Shown here piece by piece: positions 15,888 through 24,677 of a stretch of 64,000 nt of DNA (within the stretch, counting starts at the first letter, position 1; each line of letters starts with the position of its first letter). Source of the stretch: Thiobacillus thioparus DSM 505. GTDB taxonomy: Bacteria; Pseudomonadota; Gammaproteobacteria; Burkholderiales; Thiobacillaceae. The translations under genes were made by a program, and so were the position numbers. Where the stretch lies: assembly GCF_000373385.1 (NCBI RefSeq), contig NZ_KB891326.1, positions 209,309 through 273,308 of the forward strand, in the 5' to 3' direction. The notes below the pieces were generated by a model, which was not told where the DNA came from, did no database searches, and saw only the letters and a program-made list of their open reading frames with translations.

Positions 15888-16229
15888 ATGAGTATTATCC
15901 TGATCACACAACCCGTTGCAGGCGATATTTCCGACTGGTTCGACGCCGATGGTTTCTTTGCCGAACCCCATCTCTGGGAGCGTCAAGTGGCGGTACGTAT
16001 CGCGCTGGAGGATGGCATTCCTGTTCTTACCCCCAAGCACTGGGACGTGATTGACCATGTGCGCAGCCACTATTTCGCACTGGGTAGCTTGCCGGTGATG
16101 CGCCTGATCTGCCGGGCCACCGGATTGGATCGCCACAAGGCCCACAAACTGTTCAGCAGTTGCAAGATATTGTGGCGGGTAGCCGGTTTGCCCAATCCTG
16201 GGGGAGAAGCCGCTGCCTACATGAACTGA
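15888..16229 (+). CDS. DsrC/TusE-like protein lacking both C-terminal cysteines
   Basis: The 113-residue protein starts at the ATG preceded by AAGGA. It follows the DsrC/TusE/RspA pattern: DADGFFAEPHLWERQVA, LTPKHWDVIDHVRSHYF, and a C-terminal arm ending VAGLPNPGGEAAAYMN. In DsrC this arm reads CKIAGLPKPTGCV with two redox cysteines. Here those positions are Trp and Glu, and the only nearby cysteine is in FSSCKI. It cannot carry a DsrC-type trisulfide. Cys-less members have been grouped as regulatory (RspA). It is divergent from the CysB-like gene. Confidence 0.8.
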   Translation: MSIILITQPVAGDISDWFDADGFFAEPHLWERQVAVRIALEDGIPVLTPKHWDVIDHVRSHYFALGSLPVMRLICRATGLDRHKAHKLFSSCKILWRVAGLPNPGGEAAAYMN

Positions 16230-17347
16230 CGTACGTTTTCTTGAGGGCCTCTTTCGTGCCTTGGCAGCAGGCTCTCAATTATTGCGAGGTTATCCTGCGG
16301 ATCTACAATTTGCATTCCGGATGGCGTTAGCGATCGGGGGCGATTGGGCATTGACGAGCACACAGAAATTGGCGCCAGGGCAAACTATTATGTGGTAGTA
16401 GGCCGATGTTTGGGTTTGCCAAGCCGGGGTTTCGTGCCGTTTTCCATATAGAGAACAGATCGGCTTGGTTCAAGCTGGCGAGCATCAGATTCTGTTCGTG
16501 CGTACTGAGGACCTCGCCGAGGTGTATTGGCCGGCCAAGTCGGCCACCGCGTTCAACGGGTCGGCAGTGATGTCGCCCGGCGCGATACCGGTCTTCTTCA
16601 GCGAGCAATACCATACTGGTGTAGTGGTCAACTCTGTTTTCCAATGCCTCGGTGTGTGACGGACCTGATCCAGCAATACCTGGCTGATCAAAGTTTTCTC
16701 GCTCGGCTCGAGCGTCTGTCGGCCGACCTGTACCTTGGTCGGCGAGGTCGAGAAGCGGGCTTGGGTGTAATCTGATGGCGTTCTTTCCTGAGTCGTCGGC
16801 GGCAGAAGCCTATGTACGCACGCACGGCATCATGCTTTCTGGACTCGAGGGAACTGTATTTCCGCTCAACAGCGCCCAAACCCTTGCCGCTATCCGTCAC
16901 AAGAATGGGCATCGCGCGCAAGGATCGGCTTGAGCACCGCCCCGATTGCCCCTTATCTGACTTCTCCAACACAAAGCCAGTCGTTCGCGGTGCGGCCCCG
17001 GCAAATCAGCTCAGGAATCTTTCACCGGACAGGCCGCTTTTTTCAGCTTGCTGCCCTGCTTATGGGGCATGCGCGTCATTCCGCATTTCTTTATTTCTGG
17101 ACGGTTCAAGAATACCGTTTCATCCACTCGGGGAACGCCCGGCAGACTGACCACCTGTAGGGTGTTAGTCTCGCTCAAGGAAGCGATAAACGTTGAGGAT
17201 AATTGTTTCGTCCCCGCAAGAAAGCCTCTCTTACCAGGCCATCTGGGCGCACTACACGAGGCCGCCAGTGATTCAGTTCAGGAGGATGTAGCAAATTTGG
17301 CGCACACTGTTTCAAAAAATACCTTGATCGTTACAGGGTAAAGGTTA

Positions 17348-17388
17348 TTTTGAATGAGTGCCTCGATCGGGCATTCACTCTTTTTATT
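17348..17388 (+). terminator. Terminator-like hairpin with no gene before it
   Basis: GAATGAGTGCC pairs with GGCATTCACTC-type sequence over about 11 positions (one mismatch, one G-T) around a short loop. A T5 run (TTTTTATT) follows. No convincing gene ends before it, so it may be a relic of a lost gene or an insulator for the Rieske operon. Confidence 0.5.
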
Positions 17389-17444
17389 ATGACAGACGTG
17401 ATTTTACGCATTGCGCGTGAAGTCAAAATTCATTTTTTAATGCC

Positions 17445-17459
17445 TGGCACGGCCTATGC
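17445..17459 (+). promoter_or_regulatory. Sigma-54 promoter of the Rieske oxygenase operon
   Basis: TGGCAC-GGCCT-ATGC matches the -24/-12 consensus except for one T to A at the -12 side, with exact spacing. It lies 52 bases before the oxygenase start. Confidence 0.65.
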
Positions 17460-17511
17460 TTAACCTTTTTTAAAAAATGTTTTTACCTTGCCACACTCAT
17501 AGGAGACAAGA

Positions 17512-18711
17512 ATGTCGCGTAATGAAATTGCATGGAAAGAGCAGCCCAAATTTCCGTCTACTCATTTTGTAGATACCCGGATTTATACGGATAACGAGAT
17601 CTTCCGTGAGGAGCAGGAAAAGATTTTCAATAAATGCTGGATTATTGGCTGCCACGAGTCGGAATTGCCCAACGCGTTCGATTACCGCACTTTTCATCAT
17701 CCTGGCGGGGCACAGCTCTTTATGATCCGCGGCGAAGACATGAAAGTGCGCGCCTTCTACAATATCTGTCCGCATCGTGGCAACACGCTCCTTTACGATC
17801 CTGTCGGAAACGCCAAACGCATCACATGTATTTTCCATGCCTGGTCATTCAGCCCGAAAGGCGATTGCACGGATATCCCTCGTGGCAAGGAAGGTTACCA
17901 GGAACGTTACGGCTGCAAAGACGCGAGTTTGCGTGAAGTGAAAAGCGAAGTGGGTTACGGGGGCTTTGTTTGGGTCAACGTGGACGACGATAGCTGCACA
18001 CTCAAGGAATATATCGGCGATGCGCTGGGCATGATGGAAGAGAATCTCAGCATGCCTTTGGAAGTCTTTACCTATCATAAGGCGATCGTCAATACGAATT
18101 ACAAGTTGTGGCATGACACGAACAGCGAGTTCTACCACGACTATATGCATTACTTCAACCGTATTACGGGAATGATGCAACCAGGCTACTTTGATCGCAA
18201 GTACAAGGGGTATCCGAACGGCCACGCATCGGTGGGTTCGATGGCGATTAAATACGATGCTTACGCAGGTAGCCAAGAGCGCGCTGTGGGCTGGCCGGGT
18301 TTGGCGCCTGGCGGTTGGGTCCTGATTGACCTTTTTCCTGGAATGACCTTCAACCTTCGTACGTCGGTGCTACGAATGGATACGGCTATCCCGTTGGGGC
18401 CGGACAAACTGATTATCGAATTCCGTGGATTAGGGCTAAAGAGCGACACGCCGGAGCAGCGTGCTGAGCGAGTGCGTGATCACAATACGATTTGGGGGCC
18501 GTTTGGTCGCAACTTGCATGAAGATCTGCTCGGTGTGCATGGACAAGGATTGGCCATGCGTGAGCGAAGCGACAGCAAATGGGTTTTGCATGGTCGTGAA
18601 GAAAACTCGACGATACATGATGAGGTTGGGATGCGGCACTTCTACGCTGAGTGGGGCAAGCGCATGGGGCGTCAAGCATCCGATCCCTTCGGTGACAACA
18701 AGTTGGCTTGA
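17512..18711 (+). CDS. Rieske non-haem iron oxygenase, large subunit
   Basis: The 399-residue protein has an N-terminal Rieske domain (CPH at about residue 86, 17-residue spacing, then CIFH). The catalytic iron site is in NSEFYHDYMH (two histidines, upstream acidic residue). AGGAGAC precedes the start. It would hydroxylate or cleave a small substrate using electrons from the reductase and ferredoxin encoded next. The set large/small/reductase/Rieske ferredoxin followed by an SsuA-type importer recalls methanesulfonate monooxygenase (msmABCD plus msmEFGH). The normal 17-residue Rieske spacing differs from the 26 reported for MsmA. Substrate unknown. Confidence 0.85.
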   Translation: MSRNEIAWKEQPKFPSTHFVDTRIYTDNEIFREEQEKIFNKCWIIGCHESELPNAFDYRTFHHPGGAQLFMIRGEDMKVRAFYNICPHRGNTLLYDPVGNAKRITCIFHAWSFSPKGDCTDIPRGKEGYQERYGCKDASLREVKSEVGYGGFVWVNVDDDSCTLKEYIGDALGMMEENLSMPLEVFTYHKAIVNTNYKLWHDTNSEFYHDYMHYFNRITGMMQPGYFDRKYKGYPNGHASVGSMAIKYDAYAGSQERAVGWPGLAPGGWVLIDLFPGMTFNLRTSVLRMDTAIPLGPDKLIIEFRGLGLKSDTPEQRAERVRDHNTIWGPFGRNLHEDLLGVHGQGLAMRERSDSKWVLHGREENSTIHDEVGMRHFYAEWGKRMGRQASDPFGDNKLA

Positions 18712-18790
18712 GCCATGTTGATTTTTTGTGCCGCAAGTGTGACGACAACCATTTGCAGGCTTTCATTACTTCAATACGAGGACTATTGGC

Positions 18791-19252
18791 GTGACGCCCA
18801 AACAATTAATTGATGAACTGATTTACCGGTCCTCCCTTGCGATGGACAGTAAGAACTTTACTGGATTCCTTGACTTGTGCGATCCGGCATTTCGCTATGC
18901 CATTACTGCTTACATTCCGGAAATCCGCAAAGAAATGACCTGGCTTGAACATGATAAAGACGGCATGAAGGTTCTGTTCGACAATTTGCCCAGACACAAC
19001 AGCGATCATTCATCGCTAAGCCGTCACGTCACAGTGTATACCGTCGAACAAGACGAAGCCAAACAACAGGCCAAAACGGTCAGTGCGTTACAGGTCTTTA
19101 AGACATCGCTGGATGGTGGTGCGACTGAGTTGTTCGCAGTTGGAAAAGTCTACGACACCATCTCCATGAATGGGGGCAATCCAAAGTTACTGGACCGGAA
19201 TGTTCGTCTAGATACGCGGATGCTCGGTATCGGTTACCACATCCCGCTTTGA
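18791..19252 (+). CDS. Rieske oxygenase small (beta) subunit
   Basis: This 153-residue protein has the SnoaL/NTF2-like layout of ring-hydroxylating oxygenase beta subunits: an N-terminal helical segment (LIDELIYRSSLAMDSKNF) followed by a strand-rich part (SSLSRHVTVYTV, LFAVGKVYDTISMN). It starts GTG after the large-subunit gene. Beta subunits stabilise the alpha3beta3 oxygenase and carry no cofactor. The gene order supports this assignment more strongly than the sequence alone. Confidence 0.78.
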   Translation: MTPKQLIDELIYRSSLAMDSKNFTGFLDLCDPAFRYAITAYIPEIRKEMTWLEHDKDGMKVLFDNLPRHNSDHSSLSRHVTVYTVEQDEAKQQAKTVSALQVFKTSLDGGATELFAVGKVYDTISMNGGNPKLLDRNVRLDTRMLGIGYHIPL

Positions 19253-19276
19253 TGGCTTTAATGGACTAACAGCGCT

Positions 19277-20314
19277 ATGAAAATCCAGGTCAATGCCAGA
19301 AACCGCGCACATCATTTTAATGCGACCGAAGGGGAAAAATTACTTTACGCTGGATTGAGTGGTGCTGTTGGCCTGCCCTATGAATGTGGTAGTGGAACAT
19401 GTGGAACGTGCAAGGCGCGGCTGATCTCGGGAGAGATCGTCGATGCTTGGCCCGATGCTCCAGGGCGCAAATACCTAAAGGGCGAGGATGAGTTTCTGAT
19501 GTGTCAGTGTGCGGCTAAAACTGATGCATCAATCGAAGTGGCAAGCTTTGTTCAGACTATGGAAGCGGGCGTTTGCGTACCTGCTGCATTGAAGGGGAAT
19601 ATAAGTTCGGCAAAGCTGTTGACGTCCGACGTGATTCATCTTCAGATCAAGCTGAGCCAGCCGATGGAGTTTGATGCCGGCCAGTTTGTGATGGTCCAGG
19701 TACCCGGCGTGGCGGGGTTTCGCGGTTGGTCAATGGTCAACTATCAGCGTGAAGCGGAAAGCCTCGAATTCATTGTCAAGAAGAAGCCGGGGGGCGGGAT
19801 ATCCGAATGGCTGTTCAATAGCCAGTGCACAGGTGTGGAGGTCGAGGTGTTTGGACCTTTGGGCCATGCGACTTTTTACCCGGGCTTGTCAAAAAACATA
19901 CTTTGTATTGCCGGCGGCAGCGGCATTGCGGGAATGATATCCATCCTGTCGCGGGCTGCACAGGATGATTATTTCCGCCAATATCGGGGTGATGTGTTCT
20001 TTGGTGTGCAGACGCTGAAGGATGCCTTTTTCCTCGATGAGTTTTCTCGATTACGGGCTCAATGCGGTGACAAACTGAATGTGACCATAGCCCTCTCGAA
20101 AGAGGATCCTCCTGCTTCAGCCCTGAGCGACTATCCGCACCTGAAGTTCGACACGGGTTATGTGCACGATGTAGCGGGGCGTCATATGCAGGGCAGTTAT
20201 CAAAACGTCAGGGCCTATCTTGCCGGCCCACCGCCAATGGTGGATGCAACCGTCCGAATATTACTTCAGGCGAGATTAACCACCGACAACATTTGTTATG
20301 ACAAATTCAGTTAG
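19277..20314 (+). CDS. Oxygenase reductase (2Fe-2S, FAD, NAD domains)
   Basis: The 345-residue protein has a plant-type 2Fe-2S ferredoxin domain (CGSGTCGTC, final Cys in MCQC) in residues 1-90. A ferredoxin-NADP reductase-like module follows, with RGWSMVN for flavin binding and IAGGSGIAGM for nucleotide binding; the C-terminus is YDKFS. It passes electrons from NAD(P)H to the Rieske ferredoxin encoded next. The domain order (ferredoxin first) is that of BenC/XylZ/MsmD-type reductases. It starts 24 bases after the small subunit. Confidence 0.9.
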   Translation: MKIQVNARNRAHHFNATEGEKLLYAGLSGAVGLPYECGSGTCGTCKARLISGEIVDAWPDAPGRKYLKGEDEFLMCQCAAKTDASIEVASFVQTMEAGVCVPAALKGNISSAKLLTSDVIHLQIKLSQPMEFDAGQFVMVQVPGVAGFRGWSMVNYQREAESLEFIVKKKPGGGISEWLFNSQCTGVEVEVFGPLGHATFYPGLSKNILCIAGGSGIAGMISILSRAAQDDYFRQYRGDVFFGVQTLKDAFFLDEFSRLRAQCGDKLNVTIALSKEDPPASALSDYPHLKFDTGYVHDVAGRHMQGSYQNVRAYLAGPPPMVDATVRILLQARLTTDNICYDKFS

Positions 20315-20324
20315 GAATGGCGGA

Positions 20325-21050
20325 ATGAGCAAGATACGCATATGCAATACGGCTGAAATTCCCAGCAATGGAATGAAAGACTATGACGTCGAGGGCGGGC
20401 TCAAAGTCCTCATAGCCAACGCGGGCGATTGTTATTACGCGTATCAGGGAATTTGCCCCCATCAGGAAGTTTGCCTGGCCGAGGGCTATTACGATGGCGC
20501 AGTGCTTACCTGCCACCAGCATTTATGGCAGTGGGACATTACCACCGGAAAAGCGCTCGGCCTTGCCGAGGCTCCTCTTGAAAAATACGAAGTCAAGGTT
20601 GAGGACGGCGAAATATTCGTATTGCAATCCAGCGCGCTGAAGGCGGCACAGTTGTTCATGGATGTTTCTGGCGACACCCTGAAACGGCTTGATTTGCTTG
20701 CCCGTCGTGAGAAATACGAAAGCGGGAGCACCCTCTATAACATCGGCGACCCAACCGATGATCTTTATATTCTAGAGTCGGGTCGCGTTGAGTTTCTCAT
20801 TGGCCGTGATGGCACCAGCCCTGCCGGTTTTGTTTTGCATAAGGGTGAAGTGTTTGGTTGGGCCGCATTACTCGAGAATCAAGCGCGTCGGATTGCAAAG
20901 GCCACCTGCTTGGAAGACTCGGTCCTGTTGCGACTGAATGGCGAGGAAACCTTGAAGGTCCTCGAATCCGATCCGGCATCGGGATATCTCGTCATGCGTA
21001 AGCTTTCGACGCTGATCACTCGACATCTGGGTTCCCAAGGAGAGAAATAG
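20325..21050 (+). CDS. Rieske ferredoxin fused to a Crp-like cNMP-binding domain
   Basis: The 241-residue protein has two parts. Residues 1-105 are a Rieske ferredoxin (CPH, 16-residue spacing, CHQH), the usual electron carrier to a Rieske oxygenase. Residues 115-241 form a cyclic-nucleotide-binding fold (YESGSTLYNIGDPTDDLYILESG, GEVFGWAALLENQ). There is no DNA-binding domain. In the phosphate cassette the usual FGE is FGW, so cAMP binding is doubtful. The same FGWAA variant occurs in the N-terminal domain of the permease at 22488. The fusion implies that electron supply is gated by a ligand or by docking. A start at 20298 is possible. Confidence 0.85.
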   Translation: MSKIRICNTAEIPSNGMKDYDVEGGLKVLIANAGDCYYAYQGICPHQEVCLAEGYYDGAVLTCHQHLWQWDITTGKALGLAEAPLEKYEVKVEDGEIFVLQSSALKAAQLFMDVSGDTLKRLDLLARREKYESGSTLYNIGDPTDDLYILESGRVEFLIGRDGTSPAGFVLHKGEVFGWAALLENQARRIAKATCLEDSVLLRLNGEETLKVLESDPASGYLVMRKLSTLITRHLGSQGEK

Positions 21051-21184
21051 CCAAAACACTAATAGCGGGATTAGCACCAAGACTTTGCGTTGCACAGCAT
21101 ATGAATTTCGTACAGATATAAAGAGTAATCAGTATTGATTATGACCCGTACCAGGGAAGTGTCTAACAAGAGGAGAATTTCATC

Positions 21185-22339
21185 ATGACTTGCCTTATGA
21201 ATTGGTTTGATCGTTGCATTGGTCTCGCATTAGCAGTTTTAGTTGCGACTTTTGGCCTTACTGTCGGGAACGTGTCTTCTGCGTTCGCAGGGGAGAACAG
21301 CTATGGGAAAGTGGGTGACCCCATTCACTTGGTCATTGGTTACCAGCCGTATTACACGGAGTCTTGGTCCGGTGTGGTAATGCAGCCCATGAAGTTTTAT
21401 GAGAAATACCTGCCCAAGGGATCCACTGTTGAATTTTCGATCGGCTTGCAGGGCGCCGTTATCGTCAACGCGATGCTCGCAGGCAAGCAGGATATTGGTT
21501 ACATGGGAGACATGCCGGCCATCGTCTCGACGACCAAACAGAATGTTGCAGATCTTCGTATCGTTGCCACAGCGGGTTTAGGCCACGATCAATGCAATAT
21601 CTTCCTTGCAAGGACTGACGCCCCTAAATTTGCCAATCAGACAGAGGCCATCAAATGGCTGAATGGCAAACGGGTGGCCGTGCCAAAAGGCTCTTGTACA
21701 GATCGTTTTGCACAAGCCGTGTTCAAAAAAATGGGTATTGAACCTGCAAGTTACCTGAATCAGAACATCGAGGTCATTACCAGCGGTTTCCGGGCTGGCA
21801 AGATCGATGCCGCGGTTATTTGGGAGCCTACAGCGTCCCGCCTGGTGCTTGAAGGCCTCGCCAAGCGCGTCGCGTCTGGTACGGCAGTGAATGAAAACGA
21901 CGGTGGATTCATTGTCATGCGCAACGACCTGATACAGCAGCGTCCAGACGTCGTTAAGGCATGGCTGAATGCCGAACTCGATGCCCAGCAATATTTGGCT
22001 GACCCGAAAAACGCACAAAAGATTGCGCGTATGGTGAAGGATCAAACCACGGGCTTCACAGAAAAGGTTCTCTGGACATCGCTGTATGGCGAATATCCGG
22101 AAGCCCAAGGGGGTACCGCAGTACGGCTCCAGCTGCCTTACACAATTAGCCCGGAAGCTTCGGCGCTAATCACCAAAGCTGCAGCGTTTCTTTATTCCGT
22201 AAAGAGCATTAATACGCCTACATTGCGGCCCGACGCCGTCATGCCGGAGTTCACCGAGGCGATATTGAAAGAGCGTGGCCTGAAGAGTCCGATCGGCGTG
22301 GTTAAAGCCTTGCCAGCTTCCGCATATAAAGGCGAGTAA
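21185..22339 (+). CDS. ABC substrate-binding protein, SsuA/NMT1-like, copy 2
   Basis: This 384-residue secreted protein has a signal peptide of about 36 residues (ending SAFAG) and a ribosome site AGAGGAG. It is a paralogue of the protein at 1922 (GYQPYYTESWSGVV, DIGYMGDMPAIV, GKIDAAVIWEP, and the ending LPASAYK). It would deliver substrate to the heteromeric permease encoded next. It sits directly behind the oxygenase operon, so the imported compound is probably the oxygenase substrate. A sulfonate or related organosulfur anion is inferred from the family. Confidence 0.88.
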   Translation: MTCLMNWFDRCIGLALAVLVATFGLTVGNVSSAFAGENSYGKVGDPIHLVIGYQPYYTESWSGVVMQPMKFYEKYLPKGSTVEFSIGLQGAVIVNAMLAGKQDIGYMGDMPAIVSTTKQNVADLRIVATAGLGHDQCNIFLARTDAPKFANQTEAIKWLNGKRVAVPKGSCTDRFAQAVFKKMGIEPASYLNQNIEVITSGFRAGKIDAAVIWEPTASRLVLEGLAKRVASGTAVNENDGGFIVMRNDLIQQRPDVVKAWLNAELDAQQYLADPKNAQKIARMVKDQTTGFTEKVLWTSLYGEYPEAQGGTAVRLQLPYTISPEASALITKAAAFLYSVKSINTPTLRPDAVMPEFTEAILKERGLKSPIGVVKALPASAYKGE

Positions 22340-22487
22340 CTCTCTCCAACACAATTTATCAGGATTGTTCCCAGCTGTGCGCATGGCTTGACGCGTACGG
22401 CTGGCGGGAGTCTTGACTTCTGAAATACATCGGCGCCATCGCCGGCGGCCCAAGATTTCAGACAGTATAGCTTCAAGAGGAATATAA

Positions 22488-23810
22488 ATGGACCAGAACC
22501 AAACTGTAGCCTTGCTGAAGCGATCTATGCCGTTCCAGACGGTTCCGAGCGACATGCTCGATGCAATTGCTAAGCTGGCTCGATATGAGTCTTATGCTCG
22601 AGGGGATGTCATTTATCACCAGGGCGATTTTGCTGACGATGTTTATATCGTGTCCTCAGGTACGGTACAGCACACGCTTGGGATTGGCTTCCAGGCGACC
22701 CACCCGGAAAAAATCCTGCATAGCGGCGATGTATTTGGCTGGGCAGCGGTGCTCGATAATCAGCGCAGCCGTTTGGCGAAGACCGTCTGCATGGAACGGA
22801 CTGAACTGATCCGGATCAACGGCGAGGAACTGATCAATCTCTTCAGGGCTTCGCCCGAAACCGGCGATATTGTCATGAGTCGCTTCGCGACCATGATCAA
22901 TAAAGAATACACCATGCCGGAAGAAGTGGCGGGGCATGTCCCGCATTTCACGCAAGTGCCGGTCACCATGGCCACCGGTTTGACCTTGACGATGTTCCGT
23001 CTGTCGCAGTGGCTGAAAAGTCCAAAGCCCTATCTGATGTTCACGGGATTCGGAATCCTGTTGGCTACCTGGTATTTCACAGTCGAGGTCTGGAAATTGC
23101 CCAGGTTTGTGGACATGCCGGGATTGACCGTGGTGATGAAAGAATGGTTCAGCAAAGACCCGGTATATGGTTTATCTATCTATACGCCTGAGTATTACCA
23201 GCATATCTGGGTCAGCGTTCGCCGAATCCTGATTGCATTTTTCCTTGCCACGGTCCTTGGCGTACCGCTGGGGCTATTTCTAGGCTGGTCCAAGACGTTC
23301 CGCGAATACGTCTTTCCTGTTTTTGAAACGTTGCGCCCCATCCCAATTCTTGCCTGGGTGCCTTTGGCGATCCTAATGTTTCAGGGTTCCGAAACGCCTG
23401 TTATCTACCTTACCTTTCTTGCATCTTTCTATGCCACCGCCCTGAATACCATGCTGGGCGTCGAAACTATCGACGAGTCTTACAGCCGGGCGGCCGCTTG
23501 TCTCGGCGCAAGTAAGTGGCAAACCTTTAAGGAAGTGATTGTGCCGGGGGCCATGCCATTTATGTTTACGGGCCTGCAAATATCGATCGGTGTTGCCTGG
23601 TTCTCTCTGGTTGCAGGAGAAATGGTATCCGGCGAGTTCGGGCTGGGTTATGTGATCAACACGTCTTATACGATGGTTCGCTATCCGACTATCGTGATCG
23701 GCATGATCACACTTGGCATAGTTGGCTACACCTCCAGCGCCCTCGTACGCATGGCAGGTGACTACATGATGCAGTGGCGAGTCCGCGAACTTGCCTTGGG
23801 AGGTCGTTAA
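22488..23810 (+). CDS. ABC permease with an N-terminal Crp-like sensor domain
   Basis: The 440-residue protein is a fusion. Residues 1-145 form a cNMP-binding-type domain (YARGDVIYHQGDFADDVYIVSSG, GDVFGWAAVLDNQRSR), homologous to the C-terminal domain of the protein at 20325 and sharing its FGW variant. From about residue 180 it is a NitT/TauT-family permease with six membrane segments and a docking loop (RAAACLGASKWQTFKEVIVPG). Permeases of this family are normally about 260 residues without a sensor. A cytoplasmic domain here could gate transport. RBS AGAGGAA. Confidence 0.9.
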   Translation: MDQNQTVALLKRSMPFQTVPSDMLDAIAKLARYESYARGDVIYHQGDFADDVYIVSSGTVQHTLGIGFQATHPEKILHSGDVFGWAAVLDNQRSRLAKTVCMERTELIRINGEELINLFRASPETGDIVMSRFATMINKEYTMPEEVAGHVPHFTQVPVTMATGLTLTMFRLSQWLKSPKPYLMFTGFGILLATWYFTVEVWKLPRFVDMPGLTVVMKEWFSKDPVYGLSIYTPEYYQHIWVSVRRILIAFFLATVLGVPLGLFLGWSKTFREYVFPVFETLRPIPILAWVPLAILMFQGSETPVIYLTFLASFYATALNTMLGVETIDESYSRAAACLGASKWQTFKEVIVPGAMPFMFTGLQISIGVAWFSLVAGEMVSGEFGLGYVINTSYTMVRYPTIVIGMITLGIVGYTSSALVRMAGDYMMQWRVRELALGGR

Positions 23811-24673
23811 TGAGTGCCGTATTGCAAAAATCTGCGAAGGCTGAAAAAGGAGCATTGAAAGGTGCAATCCGGATTGAGGATGTAGTCAAGATCTATGATC
23901 CTGAAGGCGCTGCGGTGATGGCTGTGGACCATTGTTCGCTTGATATTCCCGCTGGCGAAATATGCATGATTGTCGGGCCATCCGGCTGCGGAAAAACCAC
24001 ACTGTTGAATGCCATTGCAGGGTTTCACAGTATCAGTTCGGGCAAGATCTTCCTTGATGACGAACTCCTGTGCGGGCCCGAGAAACCCATGGCCCAACCG
24101 GGCTCTGATCGCATTGTGGTGTTTCAGAACGGTGCGCTGTTTCCATGGAAATCCAACTTGGACAACGTCGCTTTTGGCCCGTTGATGCAAGGCAAGTTGG
24201 GTAAAAAGGAAATCTACGACAAAGCCCGCAGCATGATGGCAGATGCCGGTCTAAGCGGGACCGAGCACAATTTCCCCGGCGAAGTTTCCTCCGGCTTGCG
24301 CCGTCGGGTAGAAATTGTACGGGCCCTGATGAATGAACCCAAGGTATTGCTGTTCGACGAACCTTATCGCGCACTCGACTCGCTCACCAAATCGGTGATG
24401 CATGAGGCTCTACTGGAAATTTATTACAAAAACAAAGTCACTATCTTCTTTATCACCCACGATCTGGAAGAAGCGATCTTTCTTGGACATCGACTTGTCA
24501 TCATGTCCTCGCGTCCATGTAAGCCGAAAAAAATTATTGATGTTGATATCCCTCATCCGCGTGATTACAGCGTACTGACCAGTACACGATATCGCCAATT
24601 GATGGATGAGACGATAGAACTCGTACATGAAGAAGCCAAGAAAGCTTTTTCGGCTGGCGAGAAAGAAGGGTAA
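23810..24673 (+). CDS. ABC ATPase with degenerate signature motif
   Basis: The 287-residue NitT/TauT-type ATPase starts at an ATG overlapping the permease stop (TAATG, GGGAGG upstream). Walker A is at 56-63 (GPSGCGKT), Walker B LFDEP at 181-185 and the switch His217 is present (ITHD). The signature is VSSGL (159-163) instead of LSGGQ. It complements the ATPase at 25512, which has a good signature but no switch histidine. Together they can form one consensus and one degenerate ATP site. The C-terminus matches the fragment at 1-201. Confidence 0.9.
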   Translation: MSAVLQKSAKAEKGALKGAIRIEDVVKIYDPEGAAVMAVDHCSLDIPAGEICMIVGPSGCGKTTLLNAIAGFHSISSGKIFLDDELLCGPEKPMAQPGSDRIVVFQNGALFPWKSNLDNVAFGPLMQGKLGKKEIYDKARSMMADAGLSGTEHNFPGEVSSGLRRRVEIVRALMNEPKVLLFDEPYRALDSLTKSVMHEALLEIYYKNKVTIFFITHDLEEAIFLGHRLVIMSSRPCKPKKIIDVDIPHPRDYSVLTSTRYRQLMDETIELVHEEAKKAFSAGEKEG

Positions 24674-24677
24674 CAAT

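Larger units (their letters stand above)
16230..17511. other. Long gap (1.28 kb) without a convincing gene
   Basis: Short open frames occur on both strands (for example 16327-16644 minus and 16812-17150 plus), but none has a recognisable domain, ribosome site or coherent composition. The gap may hold decayed genes. Near its right end are a terminator-like hairpin (about 17348-17388) and a sigma-54 promoter (17445-17459) for the Rieske operon. Confidence 0.5.

Noticed and set aside
17512-18711. Direct naming of the oxygenase as MsmA
   Set aside because: The Rieske spacing is 17 residues, not the 26 reported for MsmA; gene layout alone is not enough.
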